Assembly (NCBI GenBank): GCA_028554755.1
Contig: JAPTOF010000025.1
Span: forward strand, 868,001-932,000
Source of the DNA: Cordia subcordata
Taxonomy: Eukaryota > Streptophyta > Magnoliopsida > Boraginales > Cordiaceae
Length of the DNA: 64,000 bases
Direction: 5' to 3'
Position numbers and translations under genes: made by a program. The notes under the pieces were generated by a model. The model made no database searches and was not told the DNA's origin. It saw only the letters and a list, made by a program, of their open reading frames with translations. Shown here piece after piece: positions 45,235 to 55,567 of this stretch (positions are counted from its first letter, which is position 1; each line of letters starts with the position of its first letter).

Positions 45235-48200
45235 CTAACCAAGTATCTCATCTAATTTCCACAATTTAGATAAGGCAATATTCAGCACATTTGAAGGAAA
45301 TTTCCTACCAAAGATAATACGAGTTCTAACTTCATTGAAGATAGTACTTGTGATTTGATCCTCCGTTTTTGCTTCTTGCTTGAAAATACGCTGGTTTCTT
45401 TCAACCCAAATGTGGTAAACGGATGCTCTAAGAAGATGCTTAAGGATAGTAGCTTTCAAGTTATTTTCAAGAGCAAAAGGTGTGAGATAGGCACAAATTT
45501 CATCCCAACAAATCAACTTCTCTGGAACAAGGGAGATTGCAAGACCATGTCTCCAAATTCTGCGTGTGAAGCTACATTCGAAAAAAAGGTGATCTCTTGT
45601 TTCACAACCCATGCAACAAAAGATACAAAGTGGGTTTGCAATCAGTCCCCAACTTAATAATTTTTGAAGAGTTGAAAGCCGATCATGAAAAACAAGCCAG
45701 TAAATGAAACCATGTCTAGGGTTATGACCTTTGTGCCAAACCAAATTGTGCCAGTTAACTGTATGACCCTTCTTACGAATATGATCCCAAGTAAGCTTAA
45801 ATGAAAAATTACCATTCTTTGAAGGCAGCCAAAGAGAAGAATCATGGACATTTTCTTCAAGATTGACAAGTGGAATCTGGACATGGAGAAGATTTAAAGG
45901 CCAAGTCCATTGACCATTAATATAGATGTCGCAAACCTTGGCAAGCAAAGGAGGTGAAAGAAAGGTTGAGCTCCAATGGTCGAGTAGAGGACCTTCTTGA
46001 TGCCAATTGTCTAGCCAAAAAAAAGTATTTGTGCCATTGCCAAGTTTATGTTGGATGAAATTCCTTGCAACCCCACGGATTTGCAAAAGAGACTTTATGA
46101 TCCAGCTTGCATCATGAGGAATTTGTATGGCCCAAATGGAGCTATTCTTGATAAAATTTGCATGGATCCACTTGCTCCAAAGAGTGTCTTTGGTGGCATA
46201 CATTCTCCAAAAGATTTTGAGTAAGTAAGCGATATTGATCTCACTCAATCTTCGAATTCCAAGACCCCCTTCAAGGTATGGTAAGCAAACATCTTTCCAA
46301 GCAATTTTTGGCCCGGTACCTCTCCAAAGGAAGGATCTGAATTTTGATTCAATTGCTGCCATTGTACCTTTTGTGAGGAGGAAAGCACTTGCCCAAAAGG
46401 AACAAATTTGCATAAGAATGGATTTGATGAGAACAAGTCTTCTAGCAAAGGAGAGCCATTTGTTTGCCCAATTTTCAAGCTTTGCATTGATCTTTTCAAG
46501 GAGAGGCATGCAATCAGCTTTCCTTAGTTTTCTTGAGACAAGAGGAATACCAAGGTAGCGGATGGGAAGAATACCTTCTTTGAATTCCAATTGTTGAAGG
46601 ATTGTTTGCTTTATGTCATCCGAACTCCCAAAGAAAATATTACTTTTAGCTTGATTGATGTTGAGCCCTGAATAAGTGGAGAAGAGGTCCAAAACTTCCT
46701 TGATGCTTGTAATAGATTGAAGATTTCCTTTGCAAAAAATGAAAAGATCATCCGCAAAGCAAAGGTGATTTAGCTTCAAAGATGAGCACTTTGGGTGGTA
46801 GTCAAAATACGGGCTACTTTCAAGCTTATTTAGCATGCACGTGAGGACCTCCATACAAATGACAAAGATATAAGGTGATAAAGGATCACCTTGTCGAATT
46901 CCATTAGCTCCTTGAAAAAAGCCCTCTAGTCCACCATTAATAGCAATAGAGAAACTAGTGGTGGTGATGCAAGCCATAATCCAATTCACAAACTTTGTAG
47001 GGAAGCCAAAAGCAACAAGGGAGACTTCAATAAATTTCCAATTGAGAGAATGAAAGGCTTTCATGATGTCCACTTTGAGAGCACATCTAGAGGAGATGTG
47101 ATTTCTTGCATAGCCTCTCATAAGTTCATGAGCAATGAGGATGTTTTCATTTATGAGTCTATTCTTGAGAAATGCTAATTGGTTCCAAGAGATGATGTGA
47201 GGCAAGCAATTTTTTATTATATTTGCAAGAATCTTGGAGATACATTTGTATATAGTATTGCAGCAAGAAATCGGCCTATAGTCTTTAACCATGTATTGAT
47301 TTTGCATTTTAGGCACAAGAGTAATGATAGTTGTATTTACCTCTTTAAGAAGATTGCATGATTGAAAGAAGCAGGTAATAGCCTTCAAAACATCCTCCGC
47401 AATAATTTCCCAAGAGGCCATGTAGAAATGAGAAGTAAAGCCATCCAGACCCGGACTTTTGTTTGGATTGAGTGAAAAAAGTGTACTCTTAATCTCATCA
47501 TGAGTGATAGGAGCCAAAAGAGAGTTTGCTTCTTCAACTTTAATTGTCTTACCGATAATATTTTTGATCAATTCAGTAGTAGCAAGAGAGCTTGAAGGAG
47601 TGCCAAGGAGCTTCTTAAAATACTCAACAAATTCAGCCTTGACTTCTTGCTCATTTGTGAGAATCTGATTTTCATCATTCTTGACCATGCAAATGGAGCT
47701 TTTATGCCTTCTACCTTTGATTGTGTTGTGAAAGAACTTAGAATTTGCATCCCCTTCTTTGATCCAATTTACCCGTGCTTTTTGAGAAAGCATAGATTTA
47801 TAAATGTTATCCAATTTATCAATACTCTTCAACAAATTCTTTTCCTTTTCGATCAAATCAGCCCTAATATTTGCATTGAGAGTCTCAATCTGAACTTCAT
47901 GGAGGATATTTTGGAGCTTCAAGAGAGAACTCGGAATGGTAGTAAAGTATTTCTTGTTGAAAGACTTTAGTGCTTGCTTGAGAGATTTTTGTTTTTGAAA
48001 GAAAGAAAACATAGGAGTGCCAAAAACCCTCACACTTCAATGTTCCTCGACAAGCTTCAAGAAATCCTTGTGTTTTGACCAAGCATTGTAGAATTTAAAT
48101 GGTTTTGGAGTGGAGATCCAAGACTTGCAAGAATGGACAATGAGAGGACTATGATCGGATATGCCCGGGCTATCCACCAAAAGAAACGAGTCTTGCTTAT

Positions 48201-48440
48201 TATGAATCCAATTTGCATTGACCAAAGCCCTTTCAAGTTTACATGCCAAGAAGTTCCCAAGAGAGCTCTTATTTGTCCAAGTGAAATGTGGACCGTGTGC
48301 TTTTAGCTCCTTCAGATTTGCTTTGATCAAGCAATTAGCAAAATCTTTGGCATTAGGAGAAGTAGAAGAGGAGTTTGACTTGTCACCACAGAAAAGGACT
48401 TCATTGAAATCACCCAAAATGCAAAGTTCCCCATTACCAT
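45235..48440 (-). pseudogene. B-3 ORF2: nearly intact (one stop codon), endonuclease N-terminus missing
   Basis: Read leftwards: GNGELCILGDFNEVLFCGDK, FTWTNKSS, ISDHSPLIVH, then a TGA at 48037-48039 (Trp codon), then 932 codons without a break (48033-45235): KSPGLDGFTSHFY, YRPISCCNTIYKC, KVDIMKAFHSLNW (AFDSL changed to AFHSL, a palm-motif change), GIRQGDPLSPY, CFADDLFIFCKGN, WLSFARRLVLIKS, AFLWRGTGPKIA-type motif, FFWLDNWHQEGPLLDHW and the zinc region CIFCCMGCETRDHLFFEC, ending KLWKLDEILG. It is the best-preserved family B ORF2 here. Confidence 0.9.
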
Positions 48441-48655
48441 AAAGTATAGTCGTCTTCTTCTTCATAGTTGCCAAGATCATATTTTGAAGCTAACCTTACA
48501 CTTTTTCTAGTTTTTGAAGCACTAGACCTCTTCTTTTTCCCCATAAAGAAGAAGAAGATGGTGGCTGGAAAGAAAAAAAGAGGTGGTCAATGGTGGTGGA
48601 AGATGGTCAAGTTAGAGAGATGTGAGAGCATTTGTTTCTAGAGAGAGAAACGTTC
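48441..48655 (-). pseudogene. Half-LINE (family H) leader and ORF1 start fused to B-3
   Basis: Read leftwards: TTTCTCTCTCTAGAAAC, ATGCTCTC, ACTTGACCA, then an ATGGGG start at about 48543 giving MGKKKRSSASKTRKSVRLAS and a Glu/Asp-rich patch. This matches the H-3 start (20156-20360) codon for codon apart from scattered changes. After 34 codons it joins B ORF2 out of frame. It is evidence that an H RNA and a B RNA were copied in the same reverse-transcription event. Confidence 0.85.
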
Positions 48656-48674
48656 AGCATTAATCAAGCTATTA
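48656..48674. other. Unassigned spacer between B-3 and C-2
   Basis: About 20 bases (TTCAGCATTAATCAAGC and following) match neither element end that I can identify. They may be filler DNA or a remnant of A-1. Confidence 0.4.
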
Positions 48675-48678
48675 ACCG

Positions 48679-50672
48679 ATGGCCTCTTCACCTCTTGCTA
48701 GTGAAGATGCTCACTCAACCTCAAGTTTGGTTCTCAAAGAAGTGTATGAAGCTCTTGAAGCTGGAACTTCCTATAAAGAGCATGTTGATAAGCATAACAA
48801 AGCAAAAGCTGACTTAGTCCGAAGCTTAGCAAATCATTCCAAAGCTCGTTCTCTTCCATCTCCAAAAGATATAATGGATGTTGGTCCATGCATGAAGCAA
48901 TCAGAAACGGCGCTTTCAAAGCTTCTTTTTCATTCACCTTGCCAAAGCTCTTCTTGCTCGAGCCCTTGTAGTCTGAATGCTTATGGTCAGCAAGAAAACA
49001 TGGCTCCTATGCTCGCTGATGCTTTAGCCGAAGGAGGGGGAAATGAAGAAGATAGGTCATTGCCCATTGGACAAGAACTGAAGGATGCTATTAACCTCGG
49101 GTTAAAACACCTTCCTCTTGAACTTGTAAGTAGCTTTTCAGGTCAAACAAAGCATTTTTTGACATCACAAAAAGGATGTGACATCTTGAAGTCAGATTCC
49201 ACTAATTCAAATGCTGGCCCACAAAATTTTCAAGAAGATTTCTCTCCACTTGAAAGTCCTATTGCTGGTCAAAATAAGCCAAATCAGCTCCTCACTTATG
49301 ATGAAGTGGATGCCACATATGCCAAGCATGCCATGCACTCAAATGCTGAAAATCAGAATACAAATCACTCGGCAGAACAACGAGCAAAACCTTCTTCAAA
49401 TTCTCGAGGTAACTTTGTCTCTCCTCACTCTAGTGATGAAGAAAAGAAGCTTAATTTTGGAACCACAAACCCACCTATATATGCTCTCCCAAAAGCTCAA
49501 GAGAATAATAGGCAAAATCAAGCCCATGCAACCAGCCCCTACAATGCTTGGAAAAAACTACTTAGGCCAAGATTTGAGCCTAGTTCTAATGATCCTTCTC
49601 CTGATTGGGGAGGAGTGTTTGCTGAACATTTGAATACAAGTCTAAAATTCGATGAGGAGCATGTTATCAACTTGGTTAATGGCAATAGAGAAGTGGCTGA
49701 GCCCCTGGAGGACATATATGAAGATGGGAACAAATTTTGGAATCATTGTCTTGTTGGGCAATTTTTAGCTGCTCCCCCACCCTTCTTTCTTATCAAAAAC
49801 ATGGTGGAACTTGTTTGGAAGAAATTTGGCAAGGTTGATATTCATATGAAAGGAAAGGGGCTTTTCATTTTCAGATTTGAAAAAGAAGAGTTCTGCCAAA
49901 AAATACTTCAACAACTTTGGCATGTTAATCATAGACCACTATTGTTGAGAAAATGGGATCCAAATCTGGAGTTTATTAACTTATCTTGCAAAAAAGTGCC
50001 TATTTTGGTAAAACTTTGGGATGTTCCAATGAGCTTCTACTCTAAAAGAGGACTTGGATACATAGCCTCCTTCATTGGGAAGCTAATTCAAATGGATGCT
50101 CTCACTGATACTAGAAGGAATTTGGAGTTTGCAACAGTATGCATTGAGGTTGACTAGGAAGAAAACCTTCCGGATGTTGTTTTTCCGAAACTTAGGAATG
50201 GTTCCAAAGCTAAAGTCATGGTGGAATATGCATGGAAGCCAACAAAATGTTCACAATGCAAAGTGGTTGGCCGTGTGGAGGATCATTGCCCGCTTAAACC
50301 TAAATCTAAACCTCAAAAGCAACCTTTAAAACAGCCCACAAAAACTCACTATGAGTGGCAACCCGTGAGCAAAAAAGTTCCATTGAAGTCTAGCAATACA
50401 TCTCTTGAATCACAAGGTGACGGATCCCCTTCAAAAGCTAAGAATCTTCTCCAAGGCATTCCATTGCTAGGGTCCCACTTGACCTCTCAAGCTCTAAAAT
50501 GATGCACCCTAATCATTTTGAAATTCTTGGCCATGTGGAAGATGGTGAAGATGGAAATCAAAGGCTCCTTGACCAGAATTGTAGGGGAGAAGAATTGGGC
50601 AATGATGGCTCGCCAAATGCTAATTGCAACCATGAAATTGAGCCTAGTGCTCCTCCTATACCTCCTCAATGA
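48679..50672 (+). pseudogene. C-2 ORF1: DUF4283 and altered zinc knuckle
   Basis: Open from SSPLASEDAHSTSSLVLKEV to a TAG at 50155-50157 (492 codons). It has a low-complexity region (LGLKHLPLELV, FSGQTKH, NQLLTYDEV) and DUF4283 (VGQFLAAPPPFFLIKNMV, WHVNHRPLLLRKW, TRRNLEFATVCIEV). After the TAG the same frame continues with the knuckle CSQCKVVGRVEDHC, where the zinc-binding His is Arg. An indel near 50480 shifts the last ~55 codons, which end PPIPPQ with the TGA overlapping the ORF2 ATG at 50669. Without these lesions and the 5' truncation it would be about 710 residues. Confidence 0.9.
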
Positions 50673-53600
50673 ATTTTTGCTCTTGGAACATTAGGGGGTT
50701 TAAGTCCCTCAATAAGCAAAAGGAAGCAAAGCTGCTGATCAATAAACACCACTTGGACATTCTTTGCCTTTTGGAAAACAAGGTGGTAAGTGATGAAAAT
50801 ATCAAACTCATTAGTGCTCGTTTTGACAAAGTTGGTTTTACAAGCTACATGGATGATCTTATTAAGGGACGAATTTGGCTGTTTTGGAAGAAAGGTATTA
50901 AAGCAACTTGGATTGACTCATGTGACCAGGCTTTACTCTTTAACTTCAATGATCATATCCATAAGTCCTTCTTTGTCGCCTTCATCTATGGCCATAATGA
51001 AGCATCAAAAAGATATGAACTTTGGAGGAAACTTGAGATTTGGTCTGCTTGGTGTGAAGAAAGTGATCTTTGTCTCATGGGGGATTTCAATGACGTCTTG
51101 CATTGTGGTGACAAATCAAACACTTTTTCCATTCCAAAAAGTGCTGGTGTGTTCAAAAACTTTGTGGCTAATGCAAAATTGCAAGAAGTCAATGCTCATG
51201 GACCACGCTTTACTTGGACAAATAAAAGCCATGATCAAAACTATTTGGCTAGCAAACTGGATAGAGCTCTCATTAATGGAAATTGGCTGCACAATTATCA
51301 ACATTCGTTTCTTTTGATTGCTAGCCCCGGAGTCTCCGATCATTGCCCTCTTATCATGCAAACATGTAAGTCTTGGAAATCTTCACCAAAGCCCTTCAAA
51401 TTTTACAATGTTTGGACCTCTCATTTGGATTTCCTTAAACTTGTTGAAGACCATTGGTGTACATGGGTCTTTGGTACACCAATGTACATCCTCTATCAAA
51501 AGCAAAAAGCTTTAAAAATTGCTCTCAAATCTTTTGATAAGGAGCATTTTGCTGCCATTCCTTTTGCCATCAAAAAACTTCGAGAGGAGCTTGACAGCGT
51601 TCAATTCCTTCTTCTTAATGGTGAGCAAGATAACTCTCTCATTGATAAGGAGAAAAGCATTTTGAGCACTTTGGAGGAACTTGATGCAAAACATAAAGCC
51701 ATTCTTTACCAAAAATCAAGACTCAATTGGATCAAGGATGGTGATTCAAATACAAAATTTTTCCACAATGTTGTTAAAGGTAGGAGGCTAAAAAACACTA
51801 TCCATGTTATCAAAAATGAGGAGGGTCATATTCTTTTTGAAGAAGCTGAAGTTAAGGATGAATTTATTGGCTTTTTCAAGAAGCTTCTTGGAGCTGAATC
51901 ATCCACAAGCATCAATGTGAATCTTTTGAGAAATATTATTGACAAGAAAATTGATCAAGCTATTGCTGCCGCCACCATTGCCCCTATTACAAATGATGAA
52001 ATCAAGGATGTGCTCTTTTCTCTCAATCCAAATAAAAGCCCGGGTCCGGATGGCTACACCTTTCATTTCTACAAGGTTGCTTGGGAGATTGTGGGTAAAG
52101 ATGTCTTAAATGCAGTCAAATCCTTCTTCGACTCAAGCAAGCTCCTCAAAGAGGTAAATTCCACTATCATTGCCCTTGTACCCAAAACCCCAAATCCTCC
52201 CATGGTCAAGGATTATAGGCCGATTTCTTGCTGTAATACTATCTACAAGTGCATTTCAAAGATCATTGCAAATAGGATAAAAGCTTGTTTACCCCACATC
52301 ATTTCATGGAACCAATTAGCCTTCATTAAGGGTAGACTCATCCATGAAAATATCCTTATTGCACATGACATCATGAGAGGTTATCAAAGGAGACGTATCT
52401 CTTCAAGATGTGCATTTAAAGTTGACATTATGAAAGCTTTCGATTCCTTGAATTGGAGATTCATTGAATGCACACTTATTGCTTTTGGCTTTCCCAAAAA
52501 GTTTGTGGATTGGATTATGGCGTGCATCAAAACTCCTAGTTTCAGCATTGCCCTCAATGGAGGATTGGAAGGTTATTTCTTTGGTGCAAATGGTATAAGG
52601 CAAGGAGATCCCATCTCCCCTTACCTCTTTGTCCTTTGTATGGAGGTGCTTACACGTATGCTAAACAACTTAACAAATAACCCGAGTTTTCATTTTCACC
52701 CAAAATGTGGGAGCTTAAAGCTTAATCATCTTTGTTTTGTGGATGATCTTCTTATCTTTTGTAAAGGGGATATGAATTCAATTGATTGCATCATGAACAC
52801 ATTGAAGACCTTTTCAACTTACTCTGGGCTGATTATTAACAATGCAAAGAGTGTTTTCTTCCTTGGTGAGGTTTCGGAAGAGGAGAAAAGAGCAATCATA
52901 GATAGAATTGGGTTCCAAGAGGGTGAGCTACCAATCCGTTATTTGGGTATTCCACTTGTTTCAAGAAAGCTTAGAAAGAATAATTGCTATCCTCTATTGG
53001 AAAAAATCAATTCTAAGCTTGATTCATGGTGCAATAATTGGCTTTCTTTTGCGGGGAGACTTGTGCTCATCAAATCCGTCCTTACTCAGATTTGTGCTTA
53101 TTGGGCAAATGCTTTTCTTTTACCAAAAGGTGTTATGGCAGCTATTGAGACAAAATTTAAAGCCTTTTTGTGGAGAGGGACTAGTCGAAAGGTGGCATGG
53201 AAGGATATTTGTCTCCCATTAAAGGAGGGAGGACTTGGTATTCGGAGCATTGAAGAGGTTAACCTTACATATATGCTGAAAATATTTTGGAGGATGTATG
53301 CAACAAAAGAATCACTTTGGAGTCAATGGGTTCATGCAAACTACATCAAGGACTCTTCTATTTGGATGTTACAAATTCCCAAGGATGCAAGTTGGGTTTT
53401 TAAAACACTTCTTGGCTGCCGTGTTCTAGCAAAAGGATTTATCCAACACAAGATTGGTAATGGAGCAAACACCTTCTTTTGGATTGACAATTGGCACAAG
53501 GGCGGTTCTCTCTTTGAGCATTGGACAAATGCCATTCCTTATCCCCCACTTCATACAAAGGTTAGTGATATTTTCATTGATGGTTATTGGAATTGGCCAA

Positions 53601-54262
53601 TGCACCTCTCCCAAGTTGATGTTCCAGATTTTGATCTGATTGAAGGCACTATGGATAAAATTTCATGGAACCTTTCTCCATGTGGAGGCTTCACATTTTC
53701 TCACACTTGGGAAAGTATTAGAAGAAAGGGCACTCATTTTGATGGTTATTATTACATTTGGCACAAGAGGCATAATTCTAAACATAGCTTCATTGTTTGG
53801 CTTGCTTTTCATGATCGCCTTAGCGCAAAATACAGGATCTTGCATTGGGGGCTTCATATTAACCCAATGTGTATTTTTTGTTACATGGGTTGTGAGACTA
53901 GGAAGCATCTCTTTTTTGAATGTTGTTTCACCAGGAGGATATGGAGAAAGGGATTGCAACTCACTCTTGTTCCGAAAAATCTGATTTGTTGGCATGATAT
54001 TATTGATTACTCCACACCATTTGCACTTGAAAAGCATTTGAAGGCCACAATTTTCAAGCATCTTTTTGGGGCAGCCATCTACCACATTTGGATTGAAAGG
54101 AATCAGCGTATCTACAAAAATCAAGTTGGAACCGAGGATTCTATTTTTGATACTATTTTTAATGATGTTAGAGTTAAACTTACAAATGGTAGAAAATTTC
54201 AGCCATCTCGTCTGAACAAAACTTTATGTAGATTGTGGAGATTAGAAGATATTATTGTTTAG
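50669..54262 (+). CDS. C-2 ORF2: endonuclease/reverse transcriptase/zf-RVT, 1197 codons, uninterrupted
   Basis: A complete plant-L1 ORF2, starting at the ATG that overlaps the ORF1 stop. Endonuclease, about residues 1-235: WNIRGFKSLNKQ, CLLENKV (catalytic Glu), GDFNDVLHCGDKS, RFTWTNKS, DRALING, VSDHCPL. Reverse transcriptase, about 450-800: KSPGPDGYTFHFY, DYRPISCCNTIYKC, KVDIMKAFDSLNW (catalytic Asp about residue 586), GIRQGDPISPY, and FVDD (Asp 692 and 693; Ala of the usual FADD is Val). The C-terminal zf-RVT has CIFCYMGC..HLFFEC at about 1069-1090, ending RLEDIIV. No RNase H domain is seen. It nicks DNA and copies RNA in the nucleus. All catalytic residues I can place are present, so the protein may be functional, but its ORF1 partner is broken. 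Confidence 0.92.
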   Translation: MNFCSWNIRGFKSLNKQKEAKLLINKHHLDILCLLENKVVSDENIKLISARFDKVGFTSYMDDLIKGRIWLFWKKGIKATWIDSCDQALLFNFNDHIHKSFFVAFIYGHNEASKRYELWRKLEIWSAWCEESDLCLMGDFNDVLHCGDKSNTFSIPKSAGVFKNFVANAKLQEVNAHGPRFTWTNKSHDQNYLASKLDRALINGNWLHNYQHSFLLIASPGVSDHCPLIMQTCKSWKSSPKPFKFYNVWTSHLDFLKLVEDHWCTWVFGTPMYILYQKQKALKIALKSFDKEHFAAIPFAIKKLREELDSVQFLLLNGEQDNSLIDKEKSILSTLEELDAKHKAILYQKSRLNWIKDGDSNTKFFHNVVKGRRLKNTIHVIKNEEGHILFEEAEVKDEFIGFFKKLLGAESSTSINVNLLRNIIDKKIDQAIAAATIAPITNDEIKDVLFSLNPNKSPGPDGYTFHFYKVAWEIVGKDVLNAVKSFFDSSKLLKEVNSTIIALVPKTPNPPMVKDYRPISCCNTIYKCISKIIANRIKACLPHIISWNQLAFIKGRLIHENILIAHDIMRGYQRRRISSRCAFKVDIMKAFDSLNWRFIECTLIAFGFPKKFVDWIMACIKTPSFSIALNGGLEGYFFGANGIRQGDPISPYLFVLCMEVLTRMLNNLTNNPSFHFHPKCGSLKLNHLCFVDDLLIFCKGDMNSIDCIMNTLKTFSTYSGLIINNAKSVFFLGEVSEEEKRAIIDRIGFQEGELPIRYLGIPLVSRKLRKNNCYPLLEKINSKLDSWCNNWLSFAGRLVLIKSVLTQICAYWANAFLLPKGVMAAIETKFKAFLWRGTSRKVAWKDICLPLKEGGLGIRSIEEVNLTYMLKIFWRMYATKESLWSQWVHANYIKDSSIWMLQIPKDASWVFKTLLGCRVLAKGFIQHKIGNGANTFFWIDNWHKGGSLFEHWTNAIPYPPLHTKVSDIFIDGYWNWPMHLSQVDVPDFDLIEGTMDKISWNLSPCGGFTFSHTWESIRRKGTHFDGYYYIWHKRHNSKHSFIVWLAFHDRLSAKYRILHWGLHINPMCIFCYMGCETRKHLFFECCFTRRIWRKGLQLTLVPKNLICWHDIIDYSTPFALEKHLKATIFKHLFGAAIYHIWIERNQRIYKNQVGTEDSIFDTIFNDVRVKLTNGRKFQPSRLNKTLCRLWRLEDIIV

Positions 54263-54350
54263 GTACTTGTTTGTCCCCACATCTTTTGTACATGTAAACT
54301 TTTGTTCTTTGGAATATATCCAATCTTACTTGCCCCGCAAAAAAAAAAAA
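54263..54350 (+). terminator. C-2 3' UTR and poly(A) tail
   Basis: Contains TTTTGTACATGTAAAC about 55 bases before the tail and ends TTACTTGCCCCGC plus A(12). The same end, reversed, is at 4042-4075 in C-1. Confidence 0.75.
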
Positions 54351-54409
54351 TGTACATCTTTTGTAATTAATATAGTGCATTTCACTTTTCACACAAAAAA
54401 AAAAAAAAA
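54351..54409 (+). mobile_element. A-3: family A 3' terminus (59 bp)
   Basis: TGTACATCTTTTGTAATTAA, then TGCATTTCACTTTTCACAC and A(15). It matches the reversed 3' end of A-2 (28291-28335). It is either a separate, extremely truncated insertion or the surviving 3' end of A-1; position inside C-3 and family identity favour the second. After the tail, C-3 ORF1 resumes. Confidence 0.75.
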
Positions 54410-55567
54410 CATCAAGCCCAAACAACCAGCAACTATAATGCTTGGAAGAAACCACTAAGGCTAAGATTTGAGCATAGTTCTAATGATCCTTCTCCTGATT
54501 GGGGTGGTGTCTTTGCTGAAAATTTGGATACAAATCTCAAATTTGATGAAGAGCATGTTTTTAAATTGGTAAATGGCAATAGAGAGGTGGCTGACCCTCC
54601 GGAGGACTTGTATGAAGATGGGAACAAATTTTGGAATCATTGTCTTGTTGGGAAATTCTTAGGTGCTCCCCCACCTTGCTTCCTTATCAAAAACATGGTG
54701 GAGTTTGTTTGGAAGAAATTTGGCAAGGTAGATATTCATTCTAAAGGAAAGGGTCTCTTCATTTTCAGATTTGAAAAAGAAGAGTATTGTCAAAAGATTC
54801 TCCAACAACTATGGCACATTAACCATAGACCACTTTTGTTGAGGAAATGGGATCCAAATCTTGAGTTTGTCAACTTATCTTGCAAAAATGTCCCTATTTG
54901 GGTTAAGCTTTGGGATGTTCCAATGAGCCTTTACTCTAAAAGAGGACTTGGATATATTGCCTCTTTCATTGGGAAGCCAATCCAAATGGATGCCCTCACC
55001 GATTCTAGGAGGAATTTGGATTTTGCTAGAGTTTGTATTGAAGTTGATTTGGAAGAAAACCTACCGGATGTGGTTTATCCAAAACTCAGCAATGGTTCAA
55101 GGGCAAAGGTTATGGTGGAATATGCTTGGAAGCCAACAAAATGCTCTCATTGCAAGATGGTTGGCCATGTGGAGGATCAATGCCCACTTAAGCCTAAAGC
55201 TCAACCTCAAAAGAAAATTGCAAACCAGGCCACAAAAATTCGTTATGAGTGGCAAGCCGTGAGCAAGAAAGCTCCATCGAAGACTAATAATGCACCAAAT
55301 GACTACCGTGGTGAAGGATCTTCTTCAAAGGCTAAGGAAACATCTCCAAGGCATTCCATAGCTAGGGTTCCTCTTGACCCCTCAAGCTCTAAAATTATGC
55401 ACTCAAATCACTTTGAGATTCTTGGTCATGAGGGAGAAGTTGAAGATGAAGATCAAAGGCTTCTTGACCAGAATAGTAGAGAAGAAGAATTGGGTAATTT
55501 TGGCCTACCGAATGCAAATAGCAACCATGAAATTGAGCCCAGTGCTCCTCCTTTACATCCTCAATGA
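54410..55567 (+). pseudogene. C-3 ORF1, C-terminal half: DUF4283 and CCHC
   Basis: NAWKKPLRLRFEHS, then open to the stop at 55565-55567: VGKFLGAPPPCFLIKNMV, KGKGLFIFRFEKEEYCQKIL, WHINHRPLLLRKW, LYSKRGLGYIASFIGKPIQM, DSRRNLDFARVCIEV, the knuckle CSHCKMVGHVEDQC with all four ligands, and a tail ending APPLHPQ. The ATGA overlap with ORF2 is at 55564-55567. The only break in this half is the A-1 insertion upstream. Confidence 0.9.

Larger units (their letters stand above)
45157..48655 (-). mobile_element. B-3: chimeric family B LINE with a half-LINE head
   Basis: Poly(T) 45157-45167 and GCTGAGTAAGTAAG are the reversed B 3' end. Leftwards from about 48440 it is family B ORF2. From 48440 to about 48655 the sequence is instead the leader and first codons of a family H element, in the same orientation. 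The join is therefore 5'-H leader/ORF1 start fused to B ORF2. The right-hand flank does not resume A-1, so no target duplication can be shown. Confidence 0.85.
48675..54350 (+). mobile_element. C-2: family C LINE with intact ORF2
   Basis: About 5.68 kb, starting about 43 codons into ORF1 (compare C-3 at 40920) and ending with the C 3' UTR, TTACTTGCCCCGC and A(12). It is the best-preserved element of the window. ORF2 is open over its full length; ORF1 has one stop, one frameshift and a changed knuckle residue. The left edge abuts the 20-base spacer next to B-3, and the right edge directly abuts A-3, with no visible target duplication. Confidence 0.88.

Noticed and set aside
48541..48660. A plus-strand gene or promoter between B-3 and C-2
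   Set aside because: The stretch is the antisense leader and ORF1 start of a half-LINE; no plus-strand coding signal before C-2 ORF1.
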